From assembly GCA_937973935.1 (NCBI GenBank), contig CALJJF010000129.1, positions 1 through 10,890 of the forward strand: a stretch of DNA of 10,890 nt, in the 5' to 3' direction. Below the pieces are notes generated by a model, which was given only the letters and a program-made list of their open reading frames with translations, was not told the origin of the DNA and did no database searches. The stretch comes from MKRK01 sp001896915. Lineage in GTDB: Bacteria; Bacillota; Clostridia; Oscillospirales; Acutalibacteraceae. The position numbers and the translations under genes were made by a program. Shown here one piece after another: positions 1-7,409 of this stretch; the stretch's first letter is position 1, and each line of letters begins with the position of its first letter.

Positions 1-54
1 GAGGTAGAGGTAGAGGTAGAGGTAGAGGTAGAGGTAGAGGTAGAGGTAGAGGTA
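1..54. repeat. Perfect hexanucleotide tandem repeat coding Thr-Ser
   Basis: Nine exact copies of GAGGTA run from base 1 to base 54. They are followed by three related units (GTGGTA, GTGGTA, GTGGTC) to base 72. Read on the minus strand in the frame of the beta-helix gene, the exact copies code alternating Thr and Ser (ACC TCT), and the variant units code Thr-Thr. The array touches the window edge, so its true copy number is unknown. A six-base unit changes length without breaking the frame, so any slippage would alter linker length rather than switch the gene off. Confidence 0.95.
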
Positions 55-1718
55 GTGGTAGTGGTAGTGGTCGATGTTGTTGTAGAAGTGGTCGGCGTGG
101 TTGAAGTAGTGCTTGTCGTGAGTATGATTGGTGCATCATTGCTGTTATCGGCACCGATACTTGGTTTACTCGTAGCAGAGACAGGATTTCCAAAAAAGTC
201 TTTTCCACCATTGTTGGAAACAACTCTGCCCGCAGAAATGGCAGGGGAACCGGGTTTTAGCTTATAGACATCACAGGTATTAATCCCTGTACCTGCACCG
301 CCGGGGTTTACAAGCATGGGGTTTGCTACAATTTTATTCTTATCATAGGGTTCGCTTGCAGGATGGTTACCGTAGAAGATATTGTTCTCCCATGTGGGTG
401 TATAGGACATGCCGTCATATTCTGTGACATATTGACCACTGCCTAAAGTATAAATGATATTGTTGTAAAACGTCATATTGACAGGCTTGAGATTCTGGGC
501 AATGTGAGCAGCCCGGAAATAGGTGGATATTAAGCCGGTTGTACTGCCGGAGGGAATATAGATGGTGTTGTTATAAATATTTACATTTGTAACATGACCG
601 GTGATGCCAAAGATGGACTGTCCGTCTTTTTGAGAGATATTATAGCGAACGGTAATGTTTTTGTTATACGCAGGACCGTTGTTAAAAGTGACCTCGGTAC
701 AGATCAGCATAAACCCACCCTGATTGTCGTGGCTGTAATTGTATTGGAAGGTTGTTCCGGTACACATATAGTCGGCATCAAAGCCTTGTCCGTCAAAGGT
801 GGTTTGCGTATTGTATGCTTCGTTGTATTGAAAGAGGGCATTCATACTAGAAAATGGCCAAATGGCTACATGATAGGAGGTTTTTGCATAGGAATGGGCT
901 TTGTTGGCTACGTTGTATTCCACAAGAGGTGCAAAACTGTTGTTGACCAAAATGCCGTCCTTACCAATGTTAAACAAATAATTGCTTCTGACTACGACGT
1001 TTCTTCCGGTCAGCGCATTGGGGTTTATGCTGACATCATTTCCGTTTTTGGATCCATTCACAAATATGCCCATATCCTTAGCGTTTTCAATGGTATTGCT
1101 TTCAATCAACAAACCATCAAAAAATCCGTAATAGCCTTCTCCAAAAGCATGAATGGCGGTAAAACCACTGTCGGTTGTGGAATTCCAATTGGACGCATTA
1201 CAATGAATATGGTTGTTCCGTATGGTGATGCCCATCATGACAAATCCGTTCAACGGATTCAGCTTAATCCCATATTTCGCTGTGGTGACAGGATCCGTGT
1301 TGGTGATTTCTAAATTTTCAATGGTAATATAGCTTTGATTTGTAATATAAACACCTGCATTTAAGGATTGATTGGTGATGCGACCGTCGATGAGGGGCTT
1401 GTTGCCGTCTCCGTAGCTGCCAAAAACGATGGGGCTGCCAGCTGTGCCCGACGATTTCGGATATAATGCGCCGGTCCAGGTACCGCCCTTTTTGAATAGA
1501 ATTTGGTTTCCCGGTGCAAAGGAGAATCCATTGACTTTAGTGAGTGTTTTCCATGCCTGGGAGGCGCTTGTGCCGCTGTTTGAATCAATGCCGTTCACGG
1601 AATCCACATAATAAATCGTGGTGGTATCAGCGTATGCGATGGGAGAAACAGACAAAACAAACGCAAGGATCAGGAATATGCTAAATAGAAAAACAGGAAA
1701 TCTGGATTTAGAACTCAT
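1..1718 (-). CDS. Secreted right-handed parallel beta-helix protein (pectate-lyase-like), 3' end cut by window
   Basis: The 572 visible codons are open from the ATG at 1716-1718 to the window edge, with no stop. AAAGG lies 11 bases upstream. Residues 1-30 form a signal peptide: basic start (SSKSR), long hydrophobic core, predicted cleavage after AYA before D31. Residues 31-95 carry the YYVDS-NG-DSNSG, WKTL-KVN, PGNQILFKKGGTW and SYGDGNKPLIDGR pattern typical of the N-terminus of bacterial parallel beta-helix proteins. The middle holds the Asn-rich turns of coils (NNHIHCN, SNTIENA, YNYSHDNQGGF, YNNIIY). Around residues 490-530 is the closing LKPGSPAISAG, DFFGNPV and SIGAD motif. From about residue 534 a Thr/Ser linker begins, which usually leads to a C-terminal binding or anchoring module; that part is outside the window. 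Family members include polysaccharide lyases and hydrolases, but the substrate and even catalytic activity cannot be read here. Confidence 0.9.
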   Translation of the reverse strand, partial: MSSKSRFPVFLFSIFLILAFVLSVSPIAYADTTTIYYVDSVNGIDSNSGTSASQAWKTLTKVNGFSFAPGNQILFKKGGTWTGALYPKSSGTAGSPIVFGSYGDGNKPLIDGRITNQSLNAGVYITNQSYITIENLEITNTDPVTTAKYGIKLNPLNGFVMMGITIRNNHIHCNASNWNSTTDSGFTAIHAFGEGYYGFFDGLLIESNTIENAKDMGIFVNGSKNGNDVSINPNALTGRNVVVRSNYLFNIGKDGILVNNSFAPLVEYNVANKAHSYAKTSYHVAIWPFSSMNALFQYNEAYNTQTTFDGQGFDADYMCTGTTFQYNYSHDNQGGFMLICTEVTFNNGPAYNKNITVRYNISQKDGQSIFGITGHVTNVNIYNNTIYIPSGSTTGLISTYFRAAHIAQNLKPVNMTFYNNIIYTLGSGQYVTEYDGMSYTPTWENNIFYGNHPASEPYDKNKIVANPMLVNPGGAGTGINTCDVYKLKPGSPAISAGRVVSNNGGKDFFGNPVSATSKPSIGADNSNDAPIILTTSTTSTTPTTSTTTSTTTTTTTSTSTSTSTSTSTSTST

Positions 1719-1754
1719 TACTTCAGCAACCTTTACTACATGTTATTCCAGTCA

Positions 1755-1783
1755 ATCATAACGCTATTTGTTCAAAAATGCAA
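1755..1783 (-). promoter_or_regulatory. Candidate sigma-A promoter of the beta-helix gene
   Basis: On the minus strand there is TTGCAT (1778-1783), a 17-base spacer and TATGAT (1755-1760). The -10 box matches consensus at 5 of 6 and the -35 box at 3 of 6. Initiation would fall near 1748, giving a leader of about 30 bases that includes the AAAGG ribosome binding site. The surroundings are very AT-rich, so a chance match is possible. Confidence 0.35.
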
Positions 1784-1833
1784 GAAAAATGTACAATTAT
1801 TTATTAATTATTAACAATTCAGTGTTGAAATGT

Positions 1834-1849
1834 ATTTCTTATAAGAAAT
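1834..1849. promoter_or_regulatory. 16-base perfect palindrome, possible operator
   Basis: ATTTCTTATAAGAAAT reads identically on both strands. It lies about 115 bases upstream of the beta-helix start codon and beyond the terminator of the ABC ATPase gene, so it is most naturally linked to the beta-helix gene. This size and symmetry suit a dimeric helix-turn-helix regulator. AT richness raises the chance of a random palindrome, and no binding protein is encoded nearby. Confidence 0.3.
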
Positions 1850-1885
1850 GCCCATAAAATCATAAATGATAATTTCAAAATATTG

Positions 1886-1923
1886 TAAAATAAACAAAAC
1901 ACCCCTTCGTGATGAAGGAGTGT
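1886..1923 (-). terminator. Intrinsic terminator of the ugpC/msmX-type ATPase gene
   Basis: Bases 1899-1908 and 1914-1923 pair as a 10-base-pair stem with a 5-base loop; one pair is G-U in the transcript. On the minus strand the stem is followed by a T-rich run (10 T in 13 bases, 1886-1898). It begins 15 bases after the ATPase stop codon and separates that gene from the beta-helix gene downstream. Confidence 0.85.
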
Positions 1924-1938
1924 ACTAGGAATTTTTGA

Positions 1939-3081
1939 TTAGTTCGTGATGGTTTTTTCTGTTTCTTTATCAAATAGATGAATTTTTGCCGGTTCGATTG
2001 CAATTTTGATGGTATCATTTGTTTTGGCGGTGGTGGTTGGAGCAACACGAGCGGTTAAGGTGTGACCTTCACAGGTGAGATACAGATATGTCTCGGCACC
2101 CATAAGCTCCGTTACTTCAACATTGGCTTCAACAACACCCTCCGGCATTTTTTCAAGAATTTCAGGCTCGTCGTGGATGTGCTCCGGACGGATGCCTATC
2201 ACAATTTCCTTGTCAACATACTCTTCCAAAGCACCTTTAACATTTTTGCTTTCCGGAAGCTTGATGGTATATTTCACACCCACACGGTGTTTGGTGTCTT
2301 CAGAACCGAATTCAACGTAGAATTCGCCGCCTATTTTGATGATCTTTCCTTCAATGAAGTTCATTTGTGGAGAACCCATGAAGCCCGCCACGAACATGTT
2401 GATCGGGGTTTCGTATAAGTGCTGAGGTGTATCAACTTGTTGAATGAAACCATCCTTCATAACAACGATTCTGTCAGCCATGGTCATAGCTTCCACCTGG
2501 TCATGGGTAACATAGATGAAGGTAGTGCCCAGTCTCAAATGCAATTTGGAAAGCTCGGTACGCATCTGAGCACGCAGCTTAGCATCAAGGTTGGACAGCG
2601 GTTCGTCCAGCAAGAATACTTGTGGTTCACGAACAATTGCACGACCAAGCGCAACACGCTGACGCTGACCGCCCGAAAGAGCCTTTGGCTTACGGTCAAG
2701 CAGATGAGAAATGTCAAGAACGCGGGCTGCTTCATCAACACGGCGTTTGATTTCATCTTTGGGTGTTTTTCTGAGCTTCAAACCAAATGCCATATTTTCA
2801 TACACACTCATGTGCGGATACAACGCATAGTTCTGGAACACCATTGCAATGTCTCTGTCTTTTGGGGCAACATCGTTGACCAGTCTGTCACCGATGAACA
2901 GATCACCGTCAGAAATTTCTTCCAGACCTGCAATCATACGTAAAGTGGTTGATTTTCCGCATCCGGAGGGACCAACCAAAATAATAAACTCTTTGTCTTT
3001 AATTGCGAGATTAAAATCAGAAACCGCAATTACGCCGCCTGCATATTTTTTATATATGCCTTTCAAGGTTACACTTGCCAT
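1939..3081 (-). CDS. ugpC: Carbohydrate ABC transporter ATP-binding protein (UgpC/MalK/MsmX family)
   Basis: This is a full-length 380-residue ATPase that would sit on the cytoplasmic face of a carbohydrate ABC importer and power uptake. Residues 1-240 form the nucleotide-binding domain: Walker A GPSGCGKST (37-45), Q-loop Gln83, signature LSGGQ (135-139), Walker B VFLLDE (155-160), D-loop SNLD (163-166) and switch His193. Residues 240-380 form the MalK-type OB-fold regulatory domain with GIRPEH at 296-301. The ATG at 3079-3081 has a strong AGGAGGA site seven bases upstream. No permease or solute-binding gene is beside it and a terminator follows, so it stands alone. This is the arrangement of Firmicute MsmX-type ATPases that serve several sugar importers. 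The substrate is therefore not predictable, and the ugp name reflects family rather than glycerol phosphate uptake. The 184-base upstream gap is AT-rich; I saw no clear promoter in it. Confidence 0.96.
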   Translation of the reverse strand: MASVTLKGIYKKYAGGVIAVSDFNLAIKDKEFIILVGPSGCGKSTTLRMIAGLEEISDGDLFIGDRLVNDVAPKDRDIAMVFQNYALYPHMSVYENMAFGLKLRKTPKDEIKRRVDEAARVLDISHLLDRKPKALSGGQRQRVALGRAIVREPQVFLLDEPLSNLDAKLRAQMRTELSKLHLRLGTTFIYVTHDQVEAMTMADRIVVMKDGFIQQVDTPQHLYETPINMFVAGFMGSPQMNFIEGKIIKIGGEFYVEFGSEDTKHRVGVKYTIKLPESKNVKGALEEYVDKEIVIGIRPEHIHDEPEILEKMPEGVVEANVEVTELMGAETYLYLTCEGHTLTARVAPTTTAKTNDTIKIAIEPAKIHLFDKETEKTITN

Positions 3082-3265
3082 TAAAAATCCTCCTAATTTT
3101 GCATCAACATACTTACACTAAAGTAAAATCTATTAATTCTAGATTATGATATCAGATTTTAAGGCAAAAAACTATTATTCTATTCGCCAAAGTTTAAAAA
3201 GTTTTATTATGTAAAATCACTAAACATCCATAAAGATATACAAAAATGTAGGTAGATTGGGTGTT

Positions 3266-3982
3266 TTACCTATCGTTTTCGCACAATAGCTCAATTTCTT
3301 CGATTTTCAGTTCTCTTACCTGTGATTTAGACAAATTATCAGGCAAAGACAGCTGACCGATGCGAATTCGTTGTAACGACAACACTTGGAAACCGACTGC
3401 AGCAAACATCCTCTTGATCTGGTGATACTTTCCCTCGTAAATTTGCACCTCGGCAACCGTGTCTGAAAGAAGTGTCATTTTCGCAGGAAGACATTTTGTG
3501 CCATCCTTTAGCTGTACACCGTCCGCAAACAGTTTTATCTCATTTTCCGTAAGGGTATTGTCTACTCGGGCAATATAAACTTTGTTCACTTTGGACTTTG
3601 GGGAAAGGAGCCGATGGGCAAATTCGCCGTCATCGGTAATGATAAGCAGACCTTCCGTATCCTTGTCCAGCCTGCCGGCTGGGAAAAGGTTTTTTCGTTG
3701 TAAATGTTCCGGCAGCAAATCAATCACCGTCGTGGCGTTATTGTCTCTTGAAGCAGAAATAACGCCCGCCGGTTTATTCATCATGATATAAAGGTGACGT
3801 TTTGCATTGATTGTGGTATCCTCTGTTTTTATGACAGCGCATTCCGGATCCGTTTTTGCTTCGGGTTTTTTCATCACAACGCCGTCCACTGTCACTTTTC
3901 CGCCCACAATCAGTTTGCGTGCCTGTGTTCTTGTGATGCTAGTGTAATTAGCGATGATTTTGTCTAGTCTTTCAGATGCCAT
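3266..3982 (-). CDS. rsuA: RsuA-family 16S rRNA pseudouridine synthase
   Basis: This 238-residue enzyme isomerises a uridine in small-subunit rRNA to pseudouridine. Residues 1-50 are an S4 RNA-binding domain (ERLDKIIANY, TRTQARKLIVGGKVTVDG). The catalytic domain holds the GRLDKDTEG motif (103-111) with nucleophile Asp106, and EGKYHQIKRMF (183-193). The YHQ-KRMF form is typical of RsuA, which modifies U516, rather than RluB, whose equivalent is closer to NREVRRL. The start chosen is the ATG at 3980-3982, with GGAG five bases upstream and the S4 domain right after it. A longer in-frame GTG at 4018 would overlap the preceding gene and has no ribosome binding site. The gene follows the DUF4830 gene by 25 bases, so the two are probably co-transcribed. 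The family is secure; the exact target uridine is inferred. Confidence 0.93.
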   Translation of the reverse strand: MASERLDKIIANYTSITRTQARKLIVGGKVTVDGVVMKKPEAKTDPECAVIKTEDTTINAKRHLYIMMNKPAGVISASRDNNATTVIDLLPEHLQRKNLFPAGRLDKDTEGLLIITDDGEFAHRLLSPKSKVNKVYIARVDNTLTENEIKLFADGVQLKDGTKCLPAKMTLLSDTVAEVQIYEGKYHQIKRMFAAVGFQVLSLQRIRIGQLSLPDNLSKSQVRELKIEEIELLCENDR

Positions 3983-4007
3983 ATTTGCTCCGTGACCCGG
4001 CGAAAAG

Positions 4008-4589
4008 TTATTTCCCACCGCTTGTTTTATTGTTTCCTTTTGCTTTCCCGGTTGTTGTCATGCTTGTGGCGACTGCCTCGGTATTGTCTTCACTGCTCTT
4101 TGTCGGATCAAATTTCAGACCCGTTCCCTTCAGGTCAAGACCGTGCATAAAACCGTCCAGAGCATTGCAGTGCACATCGCCGCCAATGACCTTACCTTGA
4201 TAAACGAGAAGGGTGGCAAAAACATTGTCGGGCAGATCGGGATAGTTGACTACTTTATACGTAAAGCTATCTACTTCTTTTCCCTTGTAGTTTGCCAAAT
4301 CAAACCCGCTGTTTTGCTGCAGCTCGTTATAGGGCTTATAAACCTCGTCAAACAAAGAGGGGATATTGATGGATTTTGCGTTTTCTGTGGTCTTGTCTAT
4401 CTGCCAGCCGTATCCTTTGAGAAAGTTCTCTCGCTCACTGATATTGTTGGCGGAAGCTTTTTGGTTGTTGTTATCCTGCTTTTTTGTGCCTCCGAAAATG
4501 CCGTAGCACAGTAGAATCAATGCGAGAGCAAGGATAAGTAGAAAAAGAATGAGCTTTGGCTTGGATGCTTTTGCGGTGAAAACAAACAT
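4008..4589 (-). CDS. Single-pass membrane protein with DUF4830 domain
   Basis: The protein has 193 residues. Residues 1-12 are short and basic. Residues 13-32 are a hydrophobic transmembrane helix (KLILFLLILALALILLCYG), with no proper lipobox at Cys28. After a polar Asn/Gln/Lys linker, residues 51-151 resemble DUF4830: an ERENFLKGYGWQID start, a central YKPYNELQQNSGFDL segment, and a NVFATLLVYQGKVIGGDVH end. The last 40 residues are polar and low-complexity. The topology suggests the domain lies outside the membrane; its function is unknown. I chose the ATG at 4587-4589 because GGGGG sits seven bases upstream and the membrane helix follows directly. The open frame extends upstream to a TTG at 4742, but that extension overlaps the aminopeptidase stop and looks like translated leader. 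A TATAAT at 4684-4689 could be its -10 box, but no good -35 box accompanies it. A run of seven G lies at 4697-4703. Confidence 0.75.
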   Translation of the reverse strand: MFVFTAKASKPKLILFLLILALALILLCYGIFGGTKKQDNNNQKASANNISERENFLKGYGWQIDKTTENAKSINIPSLFDEVYKPYNELQQNSGFDLANYKGKEVDSFTYKVVNYPDLPDNVFATLLVYQGKVIGGDVHCNALDGFMHGLDLKGTGLKFDPTKSSEDNTEAVATSMTTTGKAKGNNKTSGGK

Positions 4590-4732
4590 AAAAAAACCCC
4601 CTGCAATCATTTCAATCCATTGGAAAACCATATATACTGATATTCGCAGAATAGTTTCAGATATATTTCCAACGAAGATTAGTATTATATATATGCGGGG
4701 GGGTACGGTTTTATTAACTGAAAGCAGGACGG

Positions 4733-6130
4733 TTACTGACAAAATGCCATAAAAGCCTTGTATGCCATATATATATCGAGCTTTGCGGTTATCTCATAGG
4801 GGGAATGCATGGATAAAACAGGAACACCAACATCAATGACGTCCACATCGAGGTTGGCAATGTATTTGGCAACGGTTCCGCCGCCGCCTGCATCCACCTT
4901 ACCCAGCTCACCGGTCTGCCAAAGGATTTTTGCGTCATTCAGAATTTTTCTAACTTCGCCGGTAAATTCAGCACTGGCGTCGGAGGTGTCTGCTTTGCCA
5001 CGGGAGCCGGTGTATTTTGTTATCACAACACCATGGTTGAGATAAGCGGTGTTGTTTCTCTCTGTCACATCGGCAAAGGTGGGGTCTAGGGCAACGCTGA
5101 CATCTGCAGAAAGGCATTTGGAGCGGCTCAAAACACGATAGCCTTCCGTTCCGGCTGCTTTTGCAATGTCGTTGATAAAATTCTGGAAGAAGGCAGATTT
5201 CGTACCGGTGTTTCCGTCGGAGCCGACTTCTTCTTTGTCTGCCAGAAGGGTTATCACAGTATAGGTGGGAGTCTTGGTGTCAAAGGTGGCAGTGAAGGAA
5301 GTATACGCACAAACCCTGTCGTCCTGACCATAGGAGCCTACAAGAGAACGGTCAAAACCGATATCGCTGGCCTTGTGGGCCGGCACCAATGACAGCTCGG
5401 CGGAGGTAAAATCCTCTTCGATGATGCCGTATTTTTCGTGTAAGAGATTGAGGATATTCAGCTTGACAAGCTCACTTTGCTTGTCGTCTCTGAATGGACG
5501 GCTACCCACGAGAATATTTAGTTCTTCGCCTTTGATTCCGTCGGATAAGGTTCGTTTTGACTGTTCCATTGCCAAGTGAGGCAAAAGATCCGTTACGGTA
5601 AATTTCGGGTCACTGTCAGTGTCTCCGATGGTAATGTCAAGGGCGGTTCCGTCGGATTTGATGATGACGCCCTGGAGCATCAGAGGAACAGCTGTCCACT
5701 GATACTTTTTGATTCCGCCGTAATAATGGGTTTTGAACAGGGCCAGTTCGCTGTCTTCATAGAGCGGTCTTTGTTTTAAGTCAATTCTCGGGCTGTCGAT
5801 ATGGGCTCCTAAAATCCGAACGCCTTTATCCATGCTCTCAGTGCCGAATACGGTAAAAATAACGGATTTTCCACGGTTGACAAGATACACCCTGTCTCCC
5901 GGTTGATAGGTTTTGCTGTTGTCATAGGGGACAAAGCCTGCCTTTTCCGCGGCAGAAACAGCGTTTATGGTAAAGGTCCGCTCGGTTTTGCTGCGATCCA
6001 TGAATGTCTTGTAATGTTCACAGTATTGATATGCCTCATTGATTTCCGTGTCGTCTGCTACCAAACAGCCATTTTTCGGCTGGATGAACAACTTGTCCTT
6101 CAGCATTGCCGCTTTCGTTTTTTCACTCAT
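4733..6130 (-). CDS. M18-family aspartyl-type aminopeptidase
   Basis: This 465-residue cytosolic metallopeptidase of family M18 removes N-terminal residues, usually acidic ones, from peptides. It is full length and has the di-zinc ligands in family positions: His110 in LGAHIDSPR, Asp270/271 in GQDDRV, the DKEEVGSDG motif with catalytic and ligand Glu300/Glu301, Asp343 in SADVSVALDP, and His442 in SMHSPYEI. ITKYTGSRGKADTSDASAEF matches the conserved substrate-site region. The ATG at 6128-6130 has GGAGG nine bases upstream and overlaps the last eight bases of the lytic transglycosylase gene, so translation is probably coupled. Ligand roles are assigned by comparison with the family. Precise residue preference cannot be told from sequence. 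Confidence 0.94.
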   Translation of the reverse strand: MSEKTKAAMLKDKLFIQPKNGCLVADDTEINEAYQYCEHYKTFMDRSKTERTFTINAVSAAEKAGFVPYDNSKTYQPGDRVYLVNRGKSVIFTVFGTESMDKGVRILGAHIDSPRIDLKQRPLYEDSELALFKTHYYGGIKKYQWTAVPLMLQGVIIKSDGTALDITIGDTDSDPKFTVTDLLPHLAMEQSKRTLSDGIKGEELNILVGSRPFRDDKQSELVKLNILNLLHEKYGIIEEDFTSAELSLVPAHKASDIGFDRSLVGSYGQDDRVCAYTSFTATFDTKTPTYTVITLLADKEEVGSDGNTGTKSAFFQNFINDIAKAAGTEGYRVLSRSKCLSADVSVALDPTFADVTERNNTAYLNHGVVITKYTGSRGKADTSDASAEFTGEVRKILNDAKILWQTGELGKVDAGGGGTVAKYIANLDVDVIDVGVPVLSMHSPYEITAKLDIYMAYKAFMAFCQ

Positions 6131-6713
6131 TTTGAAAAACCTCCTTGTATAGGTTAGTATATGTTTTTTGGGTATTGATTACTCGCTTCACATATTGTGC
6201 GGTGTCGGTTGTGGGGATTGTTTTCAGGTTTATACCGTCGTCAGAATATGCTTTGTTTTTCAGCCATTCATTGACCTTGCCCCGACCTGCATGGTAAGCG
6301 GCGATGGCGGCTTCCTTGTTTTGAAACTCCCTTAAATGCATGGCGAGAATAAAGGTGCCGAATTTGATATTGGTTTCCGGCTTATACAGTTCGTCAGCAG
6401 GTAATTTATCGTTGGGATAACGCTTTGTCTGTGCCCATGTGAACGTTTCGGGGGTAATCTGCATGAGCCCTCTTGCACCGATCCCCGATTTTGCATCAGG
6501 CTTAAAGGAGCTTTCACATTTGATGACCGCATACACAAGGGAACGGTCCAGCTCATTTTCATCCGCATATTGATTGACAAGCTCGGTATATTTCAGCGGA
6601 TATACGAGACCTTTTAATACCTTTTCCCGAATAAAGGTATAGCTGAAAAATATAATCAGAATCAATAAAACTGGAATAGCAATATAAAAAAGGCGATTAA
6701 CGCTCCGCTTCAC
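6123..6713 (-). CDS. Membrane-anchored lytic transglycosylase (Slt-type, GH23 fold)
   Basis: This 196-residue enzyme probably cleaves peptidoglycan strands between MurNAc and GlcNAc, leaving 1,6-anhydro ends. Residues 1-6 are basic and 8-27 form one uncleaved membrane helix, which would hold the catalytic domain outside the membrane. Residues 40-190 are the Slt domain: catalytic Glu67 in KCESSF, GARGLMQITPET (79-90), the NIKFG segment near 115 and AYHAGRGKV (139-147). The last motif has His where AYNAG is usual. The start is a GTG at 6711-6713 with AAGGAG eight bases upstream. The gene overlaps coaE by 17 bases and the aminopeptidase by eight. A coaE-transglycosylase neighbourhood is, to my knowledge, common in Clostridia. 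An MltC/EmtA-like lipoprotein is unlikely because no lipobox is present. Confidence 0.93.
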   Translation of the reverse strand: MKRSVNRLFYIAIPVLLILIIFFSYTFIREKVLKGLVYPLKYTELVNQYADENELDRSLVYAVIKCESSFKPDAKSGIGARGLMQITPETFTWAQTKRYPNDKLPADELYKPETNIKFGTFILAMHLREFQNKEAAIAAYHAGRGKVNEWLKNKAYSDDGINLKTIPTTDTAQYVKRVINTQKTYTNLYKEVFQNE

Positions 6714-7326
6714 TGGCAGTTCTCCTTAAATCGATTAATGTTTGGGCAACTTGCAGCTTCAATTCCTTTTCTTCACAGTCGGTTCTGATGATATGACCGG
6801 CACGGGACAGATAAAAATCATCATCCTTCTGGGCATTCATCCGGGACAAAACCTTCTCATGGCTGATAGCGTCCCTGTTCATGATCCGCTCAATCCGTAT
6901 TTCCTTGGGAGCAATCACTACTAGAATATCGTTGCAAAACCGGTCAACTCTGCTTTCGAACAGCAAGGGTGCGTCCAGCAACACGATTTTAACACCCTTT
7001 TTGATAAGCTCTCTGGTTGCCTTTCTGATTTCCATGGTGATCAGAGGATGGGTGATGTCGTTGAGCAGCTTCGTTTTTTCTTCATCGGCAAAAGCTTTTG
7101 CCGCCAGCGTTTGCCTGTTGAGGGAACCGTCTTCATTTAAAATATCTTCTCCAAAGGCCGCCACAAGCTCCAAAAGACCCTGTGTGCCGATATCGGTTAC
7201 TTTATGGGCGATTTCGTCTGCATTGATAGACGGAATACCGCTTTTGGCAAACATCTGTGCAACCGTTGTTTTACCCGAACCGGTAGGGCCGGTCAGCCCG
7301 ACGATATATAGTTTGTTCATAATCAT
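6697..7326 (-). CDS. coaE: Dephospho-CoA kinase
   Basis: This 209-residue cytosolic kinase phosphorylates the 3' hydroxyl of dephospho-CoA ribose with ATP, the final step of coenzyme A synthesis. It has the P-loop GPTGSGKT (13-20), the substrate region NADEIAH (36-42), DAPLLFE (118-124), the lid-like segment RIERIMNRD (144-152) and RMNAQKDDDFYLSRAGHII (162-180). The usual DAD motif reads NAD here, and the common I-N-G pattern near the end is replaced by IIRTDCEEKEL, so the sequence is somewhat divergent but complete. The start at 7324-7326 has AAAGGA five bases upstream; a second ATG two codons later is less well spaced. It is first in the overlapping coaE-transglycosylase-aminopeptidase set and is preceded by a small leader hairpin. 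Confidence 0.94.
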   Translation of the reverse strand: MIMNKLYIVGLTGPTGSGKTTVAQMFAKSGIPSINADEIAHKVTDIGTQGLLELVAAFGEDILNEDGSLNRQTLAAKAFADEEKTKLLNDITHPLITMEIRKATRELIKKGVKIVLLDAPLLFESRVDRFCNDILVVIAPKEIRIERIMNRDAISHEKVLSRMNAQKDDDFYLSRAGHIIRTDCEEKELKLQVAQTLIDLRRTASEAER

Positions 7327-7343
7327 TCAAATCCTTTCCGGGC

Positions 7344-7361
7344 TTTATACGAAAGTATAAA
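7344..7361 (-). other. Leader hairpin upstream of coaE
   Basis: TTTATAC and GTATAAA form a perfect 7-base-pair stem around a 4-base loop, ending about 18 bases before the coaE start codon. It has no T run, so it is not an intrinsic terminator. It could affect access to the AAAGGA ribosome binding site or mRNA stability. The stem is almost all A-T, so it would be weak. Confidence 0.35.
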
Positions 7362-7409
7362 ACCGTCGTAGCTATCCTAGTAATATTTCATTGTAAATTG
7401 GCTTATCAC

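Noticed and set aside
594..1313. Long rightward open frame of 239 codons
   Set aside because: It lies fully antisense to the beta-helix gene, whose frame is supported by a signal peptide and family motifs. The antisense translation shows no recognisable domain and has no ribosome binding site.
1723..1733. TCAGCAACCTT shared by the beta-helix upstream region and the prfA leader (9550-9560)
   Set aside because: An 11-base match between two sites in an 11 kb window is expected several times by chance, and the two contexts differ otherwise.
2419..2943. Rightward open frame of 174 codons
   Set aside because: It is antisense to the most conserved part of the ATPase gene (Walker A to switch region) and is a by-product of its codon use.
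3241..3268. Possible terminator after the pseudouridine synthase gene
   Set aside because: The only pairing seen is a 5-base AGGTA/TACCT stem with a 12-base loop and a short T run, too weak to call.
3983..4018. GTG start for the pseudouridine synthase 12 codons upstream
   Set aside because: There is no ribosome binding site; the ATG at 3982 has GGAG at good spacing and directly precedes the S4 domain.
4590..4742. N-terminal extension of the DUF4830 protein to a TTG at 4742
   Set aside because: It would overlap the aminopeptidase stop, begins with TTG without a ribosome binding site, and places extra sequence before a normal membrane anchor.
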